This document shows, one piece after another, positions 52,288 through 60,316 of a stretch of 64,000 nt of DNA. A program made the position numbers and the translations under genes. The notes beneath the pieces were generated by a model that was given only the letters and a program-made list of their open reading frames with translations, was not told the DNA's origin and did not search any database. How positions within the stretch are numbered: position 1 is the stretch's first letter; every line of letters begins with the position of its first letter. The stretch is taken from positions 1 to 64,000 of the forward strand of contig VSND01000001.1 of the NCBI GenBank assembly GCA_009774145.1, written 5' to 3'. This stretch comes from Lachnospiraceae bacterium (GTDB lineage: Bacteria > Bacillota > Clostridia > Lachnospirales > Lachnospiraceae).

Positions 52288-53924
52288 TGAAAGTGGTGAT
52301 TCCCAGTGCAAAGGTGGTACCTGAAGAACTTCAGAGTCTCGGTAAGCTTCCGGCGATCATTTATCCGGTGGGGCAGGGAATCGTGCTTGATTACCTGCTG
52401 GAACAATACGAAGGAGATGCAAAATCCATCAGGATTATCTGTTTTGAGATGGCAGATGAGGTGGAACAGAGACTTTCCGCATACCGGTCGGCCAAAATCG
52501 GTCTGGACAGGCTGACACGGCTTGGAGATCTTGGGAATACGGTCTATGCCGGTCTGGAGGATACCCATACGCCGGTGATTATTAATTTTGCAGATACCAT
52601 TGTTATGGATACTTTTCCAGAAGATGCCAGGGACGGCTTTTTCTATTCCGAGGACCATCCATCAGATGTATGGACTTATTTTGACTGTGAGGACGGCAGG
52701 ATCACATCCATACGTGATAAGCAGACCGGTCTGGATAAAAAAAGCATACAAAAGCTTTTTGTCGGCGTATTTCGATTATCGGACGAGGCGGATTTCAGAA
52801 AATGTCTCTGGAGGGCGATGCAGGATCCGAAAGGAGGGATGAACAGCTTTTACCGTGCCCTGATGCTCTACAGCCGCATTCATCCTATGAAAGCAGTATG
52901 CACAAGGAACTGGTTCGATATCGGCCATGTGGATAAATACTATAATTCTACGCTTGAAGTAAAAGCCAGGGAATTTAATCACATCACCATTGATAAGGAC
53001 AGGGGGATTCTGCGTAAACGCAGTGATGATAAAGAAAAATTTATCGGGGAGATACTCTGGTATCTGAAGCTGCCGGCAGATATTGAATATGTAAGACCCA
53101 GGATCTTTTCCTGTTCGACCTGTTACGAAGACCTGTATATTGCGATGGAGTATTATGCTTACCACACCGTACATGAGATGTTTTTGTATGGGGATTTGAC
53201 CTATCATCAGTGGATGGATATTTTCCGTCGAATCCGGTTCATTTATAATGATTTTAAGCGATACAGCATACAGGATGACAAGATACAGGAGTCATTAAAG
53301 GAGGTGTATCTGAATAAGACATTGAAACGGCTGGAAGCACTCAGATGCCAGAAGAGCTTTTCTGCATTTTTTAACAGATCAATAAAGGTGAACGGGAAAA
53401 CATATATGTCTCTGGATCAGATCTGCAGGCTGCTGGAATCGGAGATTCCGCGAAGGCTGTACGATGTGGAGGTGTTTCATATTATTCATGGAGATCTGTG
53501 TTTTTCCAATATCATGGTGGACAGCAATCTGTCCTTTATCAAGGTGATTGATCCAAGGGGAAAGTTTGGAGCATATGATATCTATGGCGATCAGAGGTAT
53601 GAGCTGGCCAAGCTTTTTCACAGTGTGGATGGAAAGTATGACTTTATTATCAAAGATCTGTTTCGCATAGAGACGGACGGGGAAAATGCAGTCATTGATT
53701 TTCAGATTCTGGACAGAAGCCGGGAATATAAGCTGTATGAACTGTTTTTGGATGTGTTTTCGGAAGAAATAGGTGACGACAGGGAAAAAATAGAGTTGAT
53801 AGAGGCACTGTTGTTCCTGAGCATGATCCCACTGCATGGAGAGAGTGCGGAACACCAGTATGCCATGCTGGCAACAGGGCTTGAGATTCTGGACAGGATA
53901 CTGGAAATTAAGGAACCGGAATAA
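52287..53924 (+). CDS. Nucleotidyltransferase-like / aminoglycoside-phosphotransferase-like kinase fusion
   Basis: About 545 residues. Residues 1-230 resemble a sugar nucleotidyltransferase: KVVIPSAKVVPEELQSLGKL, LPAIIYPVGQGIVLDYLLEQ and VIINFADTIVMD, but the usual G-x-G-x-R-x-x-P-K loop is missing, so this half may be degenerate or bind differently. Residues about 245-535 are a choline/aminoglycoside-kinase fold with HIIHGDLCFSNIMVD (catalytic HGDxxxxN) and KVIDPRGKFGAYDIYGDQRY as the metal-binding DxR element. Followed at once by a HAD phosphatase and a true nucleotidyltransferase. The set looks like a path to a nucleotide-activated phospho-compound for glycan decoration. Confidence 0.8.
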   Translation: MKVVIPSAKVVPEELQSLGKLPAIIYPVGQGIVLDYLLEQYEGDAKSIRIICFEMADEVEQRLSAYRSAKIGLDRLTRLGDLGNTVYAGLEDTHTPVIINFADTIVMDTFPEDARDGFFYSEDHPSDVWTYFDCEDGRITSIRDKQTGLDKKSIQKLFVGVFRLSDEADFRKCLWRAMQDPKGGMNSFYRALMLYSRIHPMKAVCTRNWFDIGHVDKYYNSTLEVKAREFNHITIDKDRGILRKRSDDKEKFIGEILWYLKLPADIEYVRPRIFSCSTCYEDLYIAMEYYAYHTVHEMFLYGDLTYHQWMDIFRRIRFIYNDFKRYSIQDDKIQESLKEVYLNKTLKRLEALRCQKSFSAFFNRSIKVNGKTYMSLDQICRLLESEIPRRLYDVEVFHIIHGDLCFSNIMVDSNLSFIKVIDPRGKFGAYDIYGDQRYELAKLFHSVDGKYDFIIKDLFRIETDGENAVIDFQILDRSREYKLYELFLDVFSEEIGDDREKIELIEALLFLSMIPLHGESAEHQYAMLATGLEILDRILEIKEPE

Positions 53925-53939
53925 CAGGGAGGAAAAATA

Positions 53940-54338
53940 ATGTATAAAGAGTACTCATTTGTATTTGACATTGATGGGACGATCTGCCCGATTAAGAAAA
54001 AAGAAGAGAGATATGAAGATCTGATTCCTTACAGGAATGTGCTGGAGAAGATTCGTTACTATAAAGAAAACGGAGCGCGCATCATTCTTTTTACTTCGAG
54101 AAATATGAATACGTATGGTGGAAATATTGGCCTGATCAATAAAAATACCGCAAAGATTCTGCTAGAGTGGCTGGATAAATGGGATATCCCCTATGATGAG
54201 ATTGTCTATGGAAAGCCGTGGCCGGGGCATAAGGGATTTTATGTGGACGACCGTACCATACGGCCGGATGAATTTCTGAATCATACAGTAGATGAACTGG
54301 ATCAGATCTGTAAGGACTCTAAAAACAGTTCCAGGTAG
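53940..54338 (+). CDS. HAD-family phosphatase of a capsule cassette (BcbF-like)
   Basis: 132 residues; ATG after GGGAGGAAAA. Motif I FVFDIDGTICPIKKKEERYE (nucleophile D11, D13), motif II IILFTSRNMNTYGGN, a lysine in VYGKPWPGHKGF and motif III FYVDDRTIRPDEFL. No cap domain, so it probably acts on a large or accessible phosphate ester. Small HADs of this type (BcbF in Pasteurella capsule loci) occur beside nucleotidyltransferases and kinases, as here on both sides. The substrate is unknown. Confidence 0.87.
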   Translation: MYKEYSFVFDIDGTICPIKKKEERYEDLIPYRNVLEKIRYYKENGARIILFTSRNMNTYGGNIGLINKNTAKILLEWLDKWDIPYDEIVYGKPWPGHKGFYVDDRTIRPDEFLNHTVDELDQICKDSKNSSR

Positions 54339-54350
54339 AGGGAGAAGAAC

Positions 54351-55076
54351 ATGAATATCATCATCACAATGGCGGGGCTGGGCAGCAGATTCCGCAAGGC
54401 AGGGTATGAGATGCCGAAGTACATGATAAAAGCCAGAGGAAAGACATTGTTTGAGTGGTCCATGGACAGTCTTCTGGGATATCACAGGCATGTGTCCAAA
54501 TATGTTTTTGTCGTCCGCAGGGAAGACGGGGCGGCGGATTTTATCCGGGAACAGAGCCGCAGGTATGGAATACAGCAGGTGGAAGTGGTTGAGATTGACC
54601 ACATGACAGACGGTCAGGCGACCACCTGTATGCTGGCGATTCCCTTCTGCAATCCAGAGGAATCCGTCCTGATCTACAACATTGATACCTATGTGGAACC
54701 GTATGAGATGAAATATGAGGATCTCGCGGGAGACGGGCATATTCCCTGCTTCCATGCAAAAGGAGACCACTGGAGTTTTGCCAGACTTGACGCAGAAGGA
54801 AGGGTGACAGAGGTACGGGAGAAGGTGCGCATATCAGATAACTGTACATTGGGGGCTTATTATTTTTCTTCGGCAGAACTGTATCAGAGAATGTATGAGG
54901 AATATTATGCAGATGACAGCCGTATGGAAAAGAATGAAAAATATATTGCGCCGTTATATAATTATATGATAGAAAAAGGGCGTTCGGTTACCATCAGCCT
55001 GGTGGATGAAAGAAAGGTCCATGTACTTGGAACGCCCGAGGAACTGCAGGAATTTCTGGAAGGGGAAGCAGACTGA
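54351..55076 (+). CDS. Nucleotidyltransferase (NTP-transferase / LicC-like)
   Basis: 241 residues. IIITMAGLGSRFRKAGYEMP with K following (the nucleotide-binding loop and catalytic lysine), GKTLFEWSMDSLLGY, TDGQATTCMLAIPFC, and VLIYNIDTYVEP as the metal-binding D-x-Y. It ends LGTPEELQEF, the usual close of this family. It should couple a phosphorylated compound to CTP or UTP. With the kinase fusion and HAD phosphatase upstream it forms a three-gene cassette. LicC-type CTP:phosphocholine activity is one option and would tie in with the cell-wall-binding-repeat proteins at the left end, but no residue proves it. Confidence 0.83.
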   Translation: MNIIITMAGLGSRFRKAGYEMPKYMIKARGKTLFEWSMDSLLGYHRHVSKYVFVVRREDGAADFIREQSRRYGIQQVEVVEIDHMTDGQATTCMLAIPFCNPEESVLIYNIDTYVEPYEMKYEDLAGDGHIPCFHAKGDHWSFARLDAEGRVTEVREKVRISDNCTLGAYYFSSAELYQRMYEEYYADDSRMEKNEKYIAPLYNYMIEKGRSVTISLVDERKVHVLGTPEELQEFLEGEAD

Positions 55077-55098
55077 TGTAACCGACAGAAAAAAGAAA

Positions 55099-55127
55099 TT
55101 GAAATACCAAAGAAAATAGTATATAGT
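55099..55127 (+). promoter_or_regulatory. Promoter of the SEC-C protein gene
   Basis: TTGAAA (55099-55104), a 17-bp spacer, TATAGT (55122-55127), 51 bp before the ATG at 55178. It separates the housekeeping flank from the glycan region. Confidence 0.62.
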
Positions 55128-55177
55128 ATCTCTATGAAATTTATACTGTAGATATTTATGAAAAGGATGGTTGAAAG

Positions 55178-55684
55178 ATGGCATTATTAAAAGAATGGCA
55201 GAAAATTGCATATGATGAGTCCAGGGACAGAGGAACGATTCAGCGGTTCTGGGCGAATTATTTTAATCTGGAAAAGGGCGTGTATGAAAAGCTTCTGGCG
55301 GATCCGGATACAGAGGTAAAGGGTACCGTAAAAGAACTGGCAGAGAAGTATGAGCTGAGTATCATGGAGATGACCGGTTTTCTGGATGGCATCAATGACA
55401 GCCTTGTAACGCCGAACCCGATTGAAGAGATGGAGGAAGATACGGTCGTCAGCCTGAAGTTTGATAAAGAGAAACTGTATAAGAATATGGTGGATGCAAA
55501 AGCGGACTGGCTGTATGAACTGCCCCAGTGGGAGAATATTTTTGATGAGGCAACCAGAAAGGAACTGTATCTGGAGCAGAAGAAGTCCGGGACGATCGTA
55601 AAAGGACCGAAGATCGGAAGAAATGATCCCTGTCCGTGCGGCAGCGGAAAAAAATATAAGCAGTGCTGCGGGAAAAAGAAATAA
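55178..55684 (+). CDS. SEC-C metal-binding domain protein
   Basis: 168 residues; ATG after AAAGGATGG. Residues 1-140 are a helical, acidic domain (LLKEWQKIAYDESRDRGTIQ) of unknown role. The C-terminus, IGRNDPCPCGSGKKYKQCCG, is a complete SEC-C zinc motif (C-x-C-x8-C-C), as at the end of SecA. Such small proteins are widespread in Lachnospiraceae; a link to ribosome or SecA function is only inferred from the motif. Monocistronic: own promoter and a terminator directly behind. Confidence 0.88.
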   Translation: MALLKEWQKIAYDESRDRGTIQRFWANYFNLEKGVYEKLLADPDTEVKGTVKELAEKYELSIMEMTGFLDGINDSLVTPNPIEEMEEDTVVSLKFDKEKLYKNMVDAKADWLYELPQWENIFDEATRKELYLEQKKSGTIVKGPKIGRNDPCPCGSGKKYKQCCGKKK

Positions 55685-55696
55685 TAAGATCAGAGT

Positions 55697-55742
55697 CTGC
55701 CCGGGAATTTCTGTTGCTTTCCGAAATTCCCGGGCAGTTTTT
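55697..55742. terminator. Strong bidirectional intrinsic terminator
   Basis: Perfect 15-bp stem CTGCCCGGGAATTTC (55697-55711) / GAAATTCCCGGGCAG (55723-55737), 11-base loop, then TTTTT. It ends the SEC-C gene and faces the stop of the convergent minus-strand gene at 55742. Confidence 0.92.
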
Positions 55743-57380
55743 CACCCAATCAGACACTCCTTTCCCCTGAAGGCAAATCCATATTTTCGGATTTGCTCTG
55801 GTGAAAAGCCTTCTGCGGTCAGTTCTGCTTCATACTGCTTTTTTTCAATCTGTGCATGGGCATTTGCAAGTGTATCCTCAAGTGTTTCTTCATCTTCATC
55901 AGGGTCAAGTACCTTGAATTCGAAAATAAACGCTTTTTCTGTCCGATCCAAAGGTGTGATCATCACATCATAACGTCCATATCCGCTTTCACGGTTTGAA
56001 CGGACTTTGTACTTCTCTGAAAGCTCAACCACCATACCAAGTACAAAACCATGGTAAAAACGTTCCGGCTCAGCCTGGCCAGACGGTTTCCTGCCGCTGT
56101 CGAAGGAACTGAATGTGTTGAGGGCAACCTTATTCATAAATGTGTTCATTTTCCTGACATTGTCATTCAACAGCGAATGAATAAACTCATTATAATAAAT
56201 CCCGGTATTCCCTTCAAACCATCCTTTTACCATGTTCTCAAACATGCACTGCACTTCCATGTTTGTCAGTGACAGTGTATATACTTTTTTCCTGAATTCA
56301 CCAACAGATTCCACGTTCATCACTCTCAGGTAACCGGTTGCAAGCAGCAGACTCCAGACGGCGCGATGACTGTCATGCAGCTGATGGAATATAATCTGTT
56401 CATCGATCTCTACACGCAGAGGTATCCCGTTCAGTAAATCTTCCATTGCACTTTTGACGATGGAGCTGCCTTTCTGTATCAGCGAATTTACAAGCCCGTT
56501 TCCGCTTGTATTAGACCAGTAGGCGTCGTATTTCCCATTTTTTCACATCCTGCTTTTCCTTTCCCAGTCCTGCACGATCAAGCGCATCAAAAACTTCTTC
56601 TTCCGTAAAACCAAAAGATGTCATATATTTATCAGAAGTTGTAGTAACTACTTCGAGGTTGTTTAAATCTGAAAAAATGCTTTCTTTGGAAATTCTTGTA
56701 ATTCCGGTAATCAGTCCTCTGCAAAGGTGAGCATTTGTTTTGAATGTGGAATTAAAAAGACTTCTGAAAAAATCCACGGCTTCATCCCAGTACCCGGACA
56801 GCCATGCTTCCTGCATCGGGGTGTCATATTCGTCGAGAAGAATGATTACGTCCTTTCCGTATTGACGTTTCATAAAACCGGCCATGGAATTGATTGCGTC
56901 GGCAGCGATTTCCTCACCCATTCCCGGTTTTATTTTTTTATAGTATTCCTTCTCGTTTTCGTTCAGCAGATTTCCGGCAGCAAGACAGTCATTACTGTTG
57001 TACAAATCCGCAATAACTTTTGTGATCTTATACACCATATCTGCATATTTTGTTGCTTTAATATTGGCAAAACTTAAAAATATCACAGGAAATGTTCCCT
57101 GAAGTTCTCTGTAGCTGCTGCTTCCTGCGGCTGATCCGGCTTCCCATATAGAAAGTCCTTCAAACAAATCACTTCTTCCGGCATATTTATTTGAGAAAAA
57201 ACATTCAACGGTACTCATGTTGAGCGTTTTGCCAAATCTGCGCGGACGCGTAATCAGCGTGACTTTGTCCGCATACTCCCACCATTCCCTGATAAAATAT
57301 GTTTTATCGATATAAAATATATGTTCGGTTCTTACCTCTTCGAAGTTTTGATAACCAAGAGCTGCTTTATTTTCATTCAC
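55742..57380 (-). pseudogene. AAA-ATPase-like / PD-(D/E)XK nuclease-like protein, broken by an internal deletion
   Basis: Two minus-strand frames that belong to one protein of the AAA_ATPase-like + PDDEXK_9 family (normally about 520-560 residues). The first (57380-56511, GTG start with AAAGGA) carries YQNFEEVRTEHIFYIDKTYF, LITRPRRFGKTLNMSTVECF (P-loop), VIILLDEYDTPM (Walker B) and ends after QDVKKW in a short foreign tail and a stop. The second frame, from about 56525 to 55742, resumes with GKYDAYWSNTSGNGLVNSLI and ends in the nuclease-like part: GYGRYDVMITPLD, KAFIFEFKVLD. The conserved YDGF..G..IYNPWSI segment between them is missing, so roughly 20-25 codons were lost with a frameshift. 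Function was unknown to begin with; now probably inactive. Confidence 0.85.
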
Positions 57381-57520
57381 GCGATATCGTCCTTTCTTTA
57401 AGAAAATTCATTGATCGATCAGGAGCGCAAATAACATTATTCCACTGGGGCTCCCGGCATAGTGATTCTGTCTTTTGTCTGTATTCTAACATGATATTTT
57501 TTGATCTGCAAGATTCATAC

Positions 57521-57705
57521 CGTGGCTGCTGAAACAGGACAAACGCATGAATGAACAATTTGTTAATAATGACATTTAGGAGCCGTTTTTCGGAACTCCA
57601 ATATTGATTTATGAAGAAAATTATCATAAAATCATTGTAAAAATACCTATAATTTCAAAAATGTTCAAAGTTTATTCATTCATGCGTTTGTCGTGGCTGC
57701 TGAAA
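57521..57705. mobile_element. MITE-like element with 18-bp inverted repeats and 14-bp flanking direct repeats
   Basis: GACAAACGCATGAATGAA (57538-57555) and its exact complement TTCATTCATGCGTTTGTC (57675-57692) bound an AT-rich core of 119 bp with no coding capacity. The 14-bp sequence CGTGGCTGCTGAAA stands directly outside each end in the same orientation (57521-57534 and 57692-57705), as a target duplication would. The element sits 10 bp upstream of the thrS -35 box. Three extra bases (CAG) on the left make the ends slightly asymmetric. An invertible segment is the alternative reading. Confidence 0.6.
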
Positions 57706-57714
57706 GTAATATGA

Positions 57715-57743
57715 TTGACATAAGGAACATGAAATGATATAAT
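57715..57743 (+). promoter_or_regulatory. Consensus promoter of the T-box-thrS transcript
   Basis: TTGACA (57715-57720), a 17-bp spacer, and TATAAT (57738-57743) with TGA just before it (extended -10). A perfect match to the sigma-A consensus. The MITE-like element ends 9 bp upstream. Confidence 0.88.
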
Positions 57744-57749
57744 ATCAGC

Positions 57750-57990
57750 TAATTGAACAGGATAATACAGAGACAGGAAGAGTAGGATATCAGAATCATT
57801 CAGAGAGAGAACTGCTGCGGTGTGATGTTTTTATGAGGAAGATATCTGAAGACCACCCTGGAGTGGCTTTCATACAGCCCGGCCGACACCGTTATCGTCC
57901 AAATGAGTGGTGCATGCAATGAGGGTGGAACCGCGGTACTTTGTATATCGTCCCTGAACAGTTTCTGGCTGTTCAGGGCTTTTATATTTT
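57750..57990 (+). ncRNA. T-box riboswitch (threonine) with terminator
   Basis: Leader with the stem I AGAGAG element (about 57801), a specifier region GAAGACCACCCTGGAG in which ACC (57852-57854, Thr) is followed by the usual A, and the T-box core GAGGGTGGAACCGCGG at 57921-57936. The terminator CCCTGAACAG (57952-57961) / CTGTTCAGGG (57969-57978) is followed by CTTTTATATTTT. Uncharged tRNA-Thr should favour the antiterminator and allow thrS expression. Confidence 0.88.
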
Positions 57991-58009
57991 GGAAGAAGGA
58001 GGAAATTAT

Positions 58010-59971
58010 ATGAAAATCGTATTAAAAGACGGATCTGTAAAGGAATATGCAGAAAGCAGGACGGTGATTGATATTGCGGGCGATATCAGTGAGGGACTGG
58101 CGCGTGCAGCGTGTGCAGGTGAAGTAGACGGAGAGGTGGTCGATCTCAGGACGGTTGTTGACAGGGACTGTAACCTGAATATCCTGACGGCAAGAGAGGA
58201 AGCCGGACTCCGGGTGGTGCGCCATACCTGTTCCCATGTACTGGCGGAAGCAGTGAAAAATCTGTTTCCGGATGCGAAGCTGACGATTGGTCCGGCGATT
58301 GACACGGGATATTATTATGACTTTGATGCGACTCCGTTTTCCAGAGAGGATCTGGACAGGATCGAGAGGGAAATGAAGAAGATCATCAAAAAAGGTGCGA
58401 AGCTTGAAAAGTTTACGCTTCCAAGAGAAGAAGCGATCCGGTTTATGGAGGAAAAGAAAGAGCCTTATAAAGTGGAACTGATCCGGGAACTTCCGGAAGA
58501 TGCGGAGATCTCTTTCTACCGTCAGGGAGAGTTCGTGGACCTGTGCGCGGGACCGCATCTGATGAGTACCAAAGGAATCCGGGCATTCAAGCTTACCTCT
58601 TCTTCTGGTGCATACTGGAGAGGGGATTCGGACAGGGCAATGCTTCAGAGAATCTACGGCAGTGCGTTTGCGACGAAGGAAGAACTGGAAGCGTATCTGC
58701 AGCATCTGGAGGACATTAAGAAGCGGGATCACAATAAGCTGGGTCGTGAGATGGAGCTGTTCACAACGGTTGACGTGATCGGACAGGGACTTCCGCTTCT
58801 GATGCCGAAGGGGGCAAAGATGATTCAGACCCTGCAGAGATGGATCGAAGATGAAGAGGATAATAACTGGGGGTACATTCGTACAAAAACACCTTTGATG
58901 GCGAAAAGCGATTTGTATAAAATATCCGGTCACTGGGATCACTATAAGGAGGGAATGTTTGTACTGGGGGATGAGAAAGAGGATAAGGAAGTATTTGCCC
59001 TGCGTCCCATGACCTGCCCGTTTCAGTATTATGTCTATAAGGCGAGTCAGAAATCCTACAGGGATCTTCCTTTGCGCTATGGCGAGACTTCTACATTGTT
59101 CCGGAATGAGGATTCCGGCGAGATGCATGGACTGACCCGGGTCCGTCAGTTTACGATTTCAGAGGGACACCTGATTGTCCGCCCGGACCAGATGGTAGAG
59201 GAGTTCAAAGGCTGTATGGCTCTGGCGAAAAAATGCCTGACGACGCTTGGCGTAGAGGAAGACGTGACCTATCATCTGTCCAAATGGGATCCGGAGAACC
59301 GGGAGAAATATATCGGAGAACCGGAAGTGTGGAATGAGACAGAACAGCACATCCGTGAGATCCTGACAGAACTGGAGATCCCGTTTGTGGAGGATGTGGG
59401 AGAAGCGGCATTCTATGGCCCCAAGGTGGATATCAATACGAAAAATGTATACGGCAAAGAAGATACCATGATCACGATTCAGTGGGATGCGCTTCTGGCA
59501 GAACAGTTCGATATGTATTACATTGATCAGAACGGCGAGAAGGTCCGTCCGTATATTATCCACCGGACGTCGATCGGATGTTATGAGCGGACGCTGGCAT
59601 GGCTGATCGAAAAATACGCCGGTATGTTTCCGACCTGGCTCTGCCCGGAGCAGGTGCGTGTCCTGCCGATCTCTGACAAATATCAGGGATATGCAAAGAA
59701 AGTCGATGCAGAGCTGAAGGCAAACGGAATCCTGTCCACGATTGACATGAGGGCGGAGAAGATCGGATATAAGATCCGTGAGGCAAGACTGGCAAAGGTT
59801 CCGTATATGCTGGTTGTTGGCGAAAAGGAAGAGGCAGAGGGCAAAGTGTCCGTCAGAAGCCGTTTTCTGGGAGATGAAGGCCAGCAGGAACTGCAGGAAT
59901 TTATGGATGCAGTCTGTAAGGAGATTCGGACGAAAGAGATCCGGAAAATCGAGGTACAGGAACAGAAGTAA
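58010..59971 (+). CDS. thrS: Threonyl-tRNA synthetase
   Basis: 653 residues from the ATG at 58010 (GGAGGAAATT before it); the frame is open upstream into the T-box terminator, but no ribosome site supports an earlier start. TGS domain 1-60 (KIVLKDGSVKEYAESRTVID), second editing-like domain with VRHTCSHVLAEAVKNLFPDA and the H..H/CxxxH zinc-type editing residues (DLCAGPHLMSTKG), class II catalytic core with YGETSTLFRNEDSGEMHGLT and RVRQFTISEGH, and the C-terminal anticodon-binding domain (WLCPEQVRVLPISDKYQGYA). Full-length and normal. Controlled by the T-box leader. Confidence 0.97.
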   Translation: MKIVLKDGSVKEYAESRTVIDIAGDISEGLARAACAGEVDGEVVDLRTVVDRDCNLNILTAREEAGLRVVRHTCSHVLAEAVKNLFPDAKLTIGPAIDTGYYYDFDATPFSREDLDRIEREMKKIIKKGAKLEKFTLPREEAIRFMEEKKEPYKVELIRELPEDAEISFYRQGEFVDLCAGPHLMSTKGIRAFKLTSSSGAYWRGDSDRAMLQRIYGSAFATKEELEAYLQHLEDIKKRDHNKLGREMELFTTVDVIGQGLPLLMPKGAKMIQTLQRWIEDEEDNNWGYIRTKTPLMAKSDLYKISGHWDHYKEGMFVLGDEKEDKEVFALRPMTCPFQYYVYKASQKSYRDLPLRYGETSTLFRNEDSGEMHGLTRVRQFTISEGHLIVRPDQMVEEFKGCMALAKKCLTTLGVEEDVTYHLSKWDPENREKYIGEPEVWNETEQHIREILTELEIPFVEDVGEAAFYGPKVDINTKNVYGKEDTMITIQWDALLAEQFDMYYIDQNGEKVRPYIIHRTSIGCYERTLAWLIEKYAGMFPTWLCPEQVRVLPISDKYQGYAKKVDAELKANGILSTIDMRAEKIGYKIREARLAKVPYMLVVGEKEEAEGKVSVRSRFLGDEGQQELQEFMDAVCKEIRTKEIRKIEVQEQK

Positions 59972-60057
59972 GCTGTTCCTGCATGGATCAGTCAGTTGCT
60001 GCATATTTTGCATCTGGTGAAAATGTGTAAAAAAACAGAAAAAAATCAGAAAAACTG

Positions 60058-60101
60058 TTGACAACCGACTCGACATTTGCTATGATATACGAGTCGGTTG
60101 T
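60058..60101 (+). promoter_or_regulatory. tRNA promoter enclosed in a 12-bp perfect inverted repeat
   Basis: TTGACA (60058-60063), a 17-bp spacer, TATGAT (60081-60086) with TGC before it. ACAACCGACTCG (60061-60072) and CGAGTCGGTTGT (60090-60101) are a perfect 12+12-bp inverted repeat with 17 bp between, so the arms flank the -10 box and cover the expected start point near 60093. This is the layout of an operator for a dimeric repressor of TetR or MarR type. Directly downstream are tRNA-Met and the family 11 glycosyltransferase gene. Confidence 0.72.
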
Positions 60102-60151
60102 GAGACAGGGAAGCAGAATTTCAGTCCCTGAAACACTCCTCAATTGAACAT

Positions 60152-60225
60152 GGCGAGATAGCTCAGCTGGCTAGAGCACACGGTTCATACCCGTGGTGTC
60201 GAGGGTTCGAGTCCCCCTCTCGCTA
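60152..60225 (+). tRNA. tRNA-Met (anticodon CAT, elongator type)
   Basis: Cloverleaf: acceptor GGCGAGA / TCTCGCT with discriminator A, D-arm GCTCAGCTGGCTAGAGC, anticodon stem CACGG / CCGTG with loop TTCATAC (CAT), T-arm GAGGG TTCGAGT CCCCC. The anticodon stem lacks the three G-C pairs of initiator tRNA. A tRNA-Ile2 (lysidine) cannot be fully excluded. In the T-stem the second pair is A against C, a mismatch that one T in place of C would repair. CCA is not encoded. Confidence 0.93.
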
Positions 60226-60239
60226 TTTGATTTAGATGG

Positions 60240-60279
60240 CGGAAAGCATTAACTCCTGTTATGCTTTCCGTATTCTTTT
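60240..60279 (+). terminator. Intrinsic terminator after the tRNA
   Basis: 10-bp stem CGGAAAGCAT (60240-60249) / ATGCTTTCCG (60261-60270), 11-base loop, followed by TATTCTTTT. It lies between the tRNA and the family 11 transferase. I see no separate promoter between it and the transferase start, so some read-through would be needed for that gene. Confidence 0.75.
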
Positions 60280-60316
60280 GTAACGGAAGCTTTATATTTG
60301 GAAACTGGTGGATCAC

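Noticed and set aside
55742..57380. Anti-phage defence gene (ATPase plus nuclease)
   Set aside because: The gene is broken, has no partner genes, and its family is a widespread multicopy group with no established defence role.
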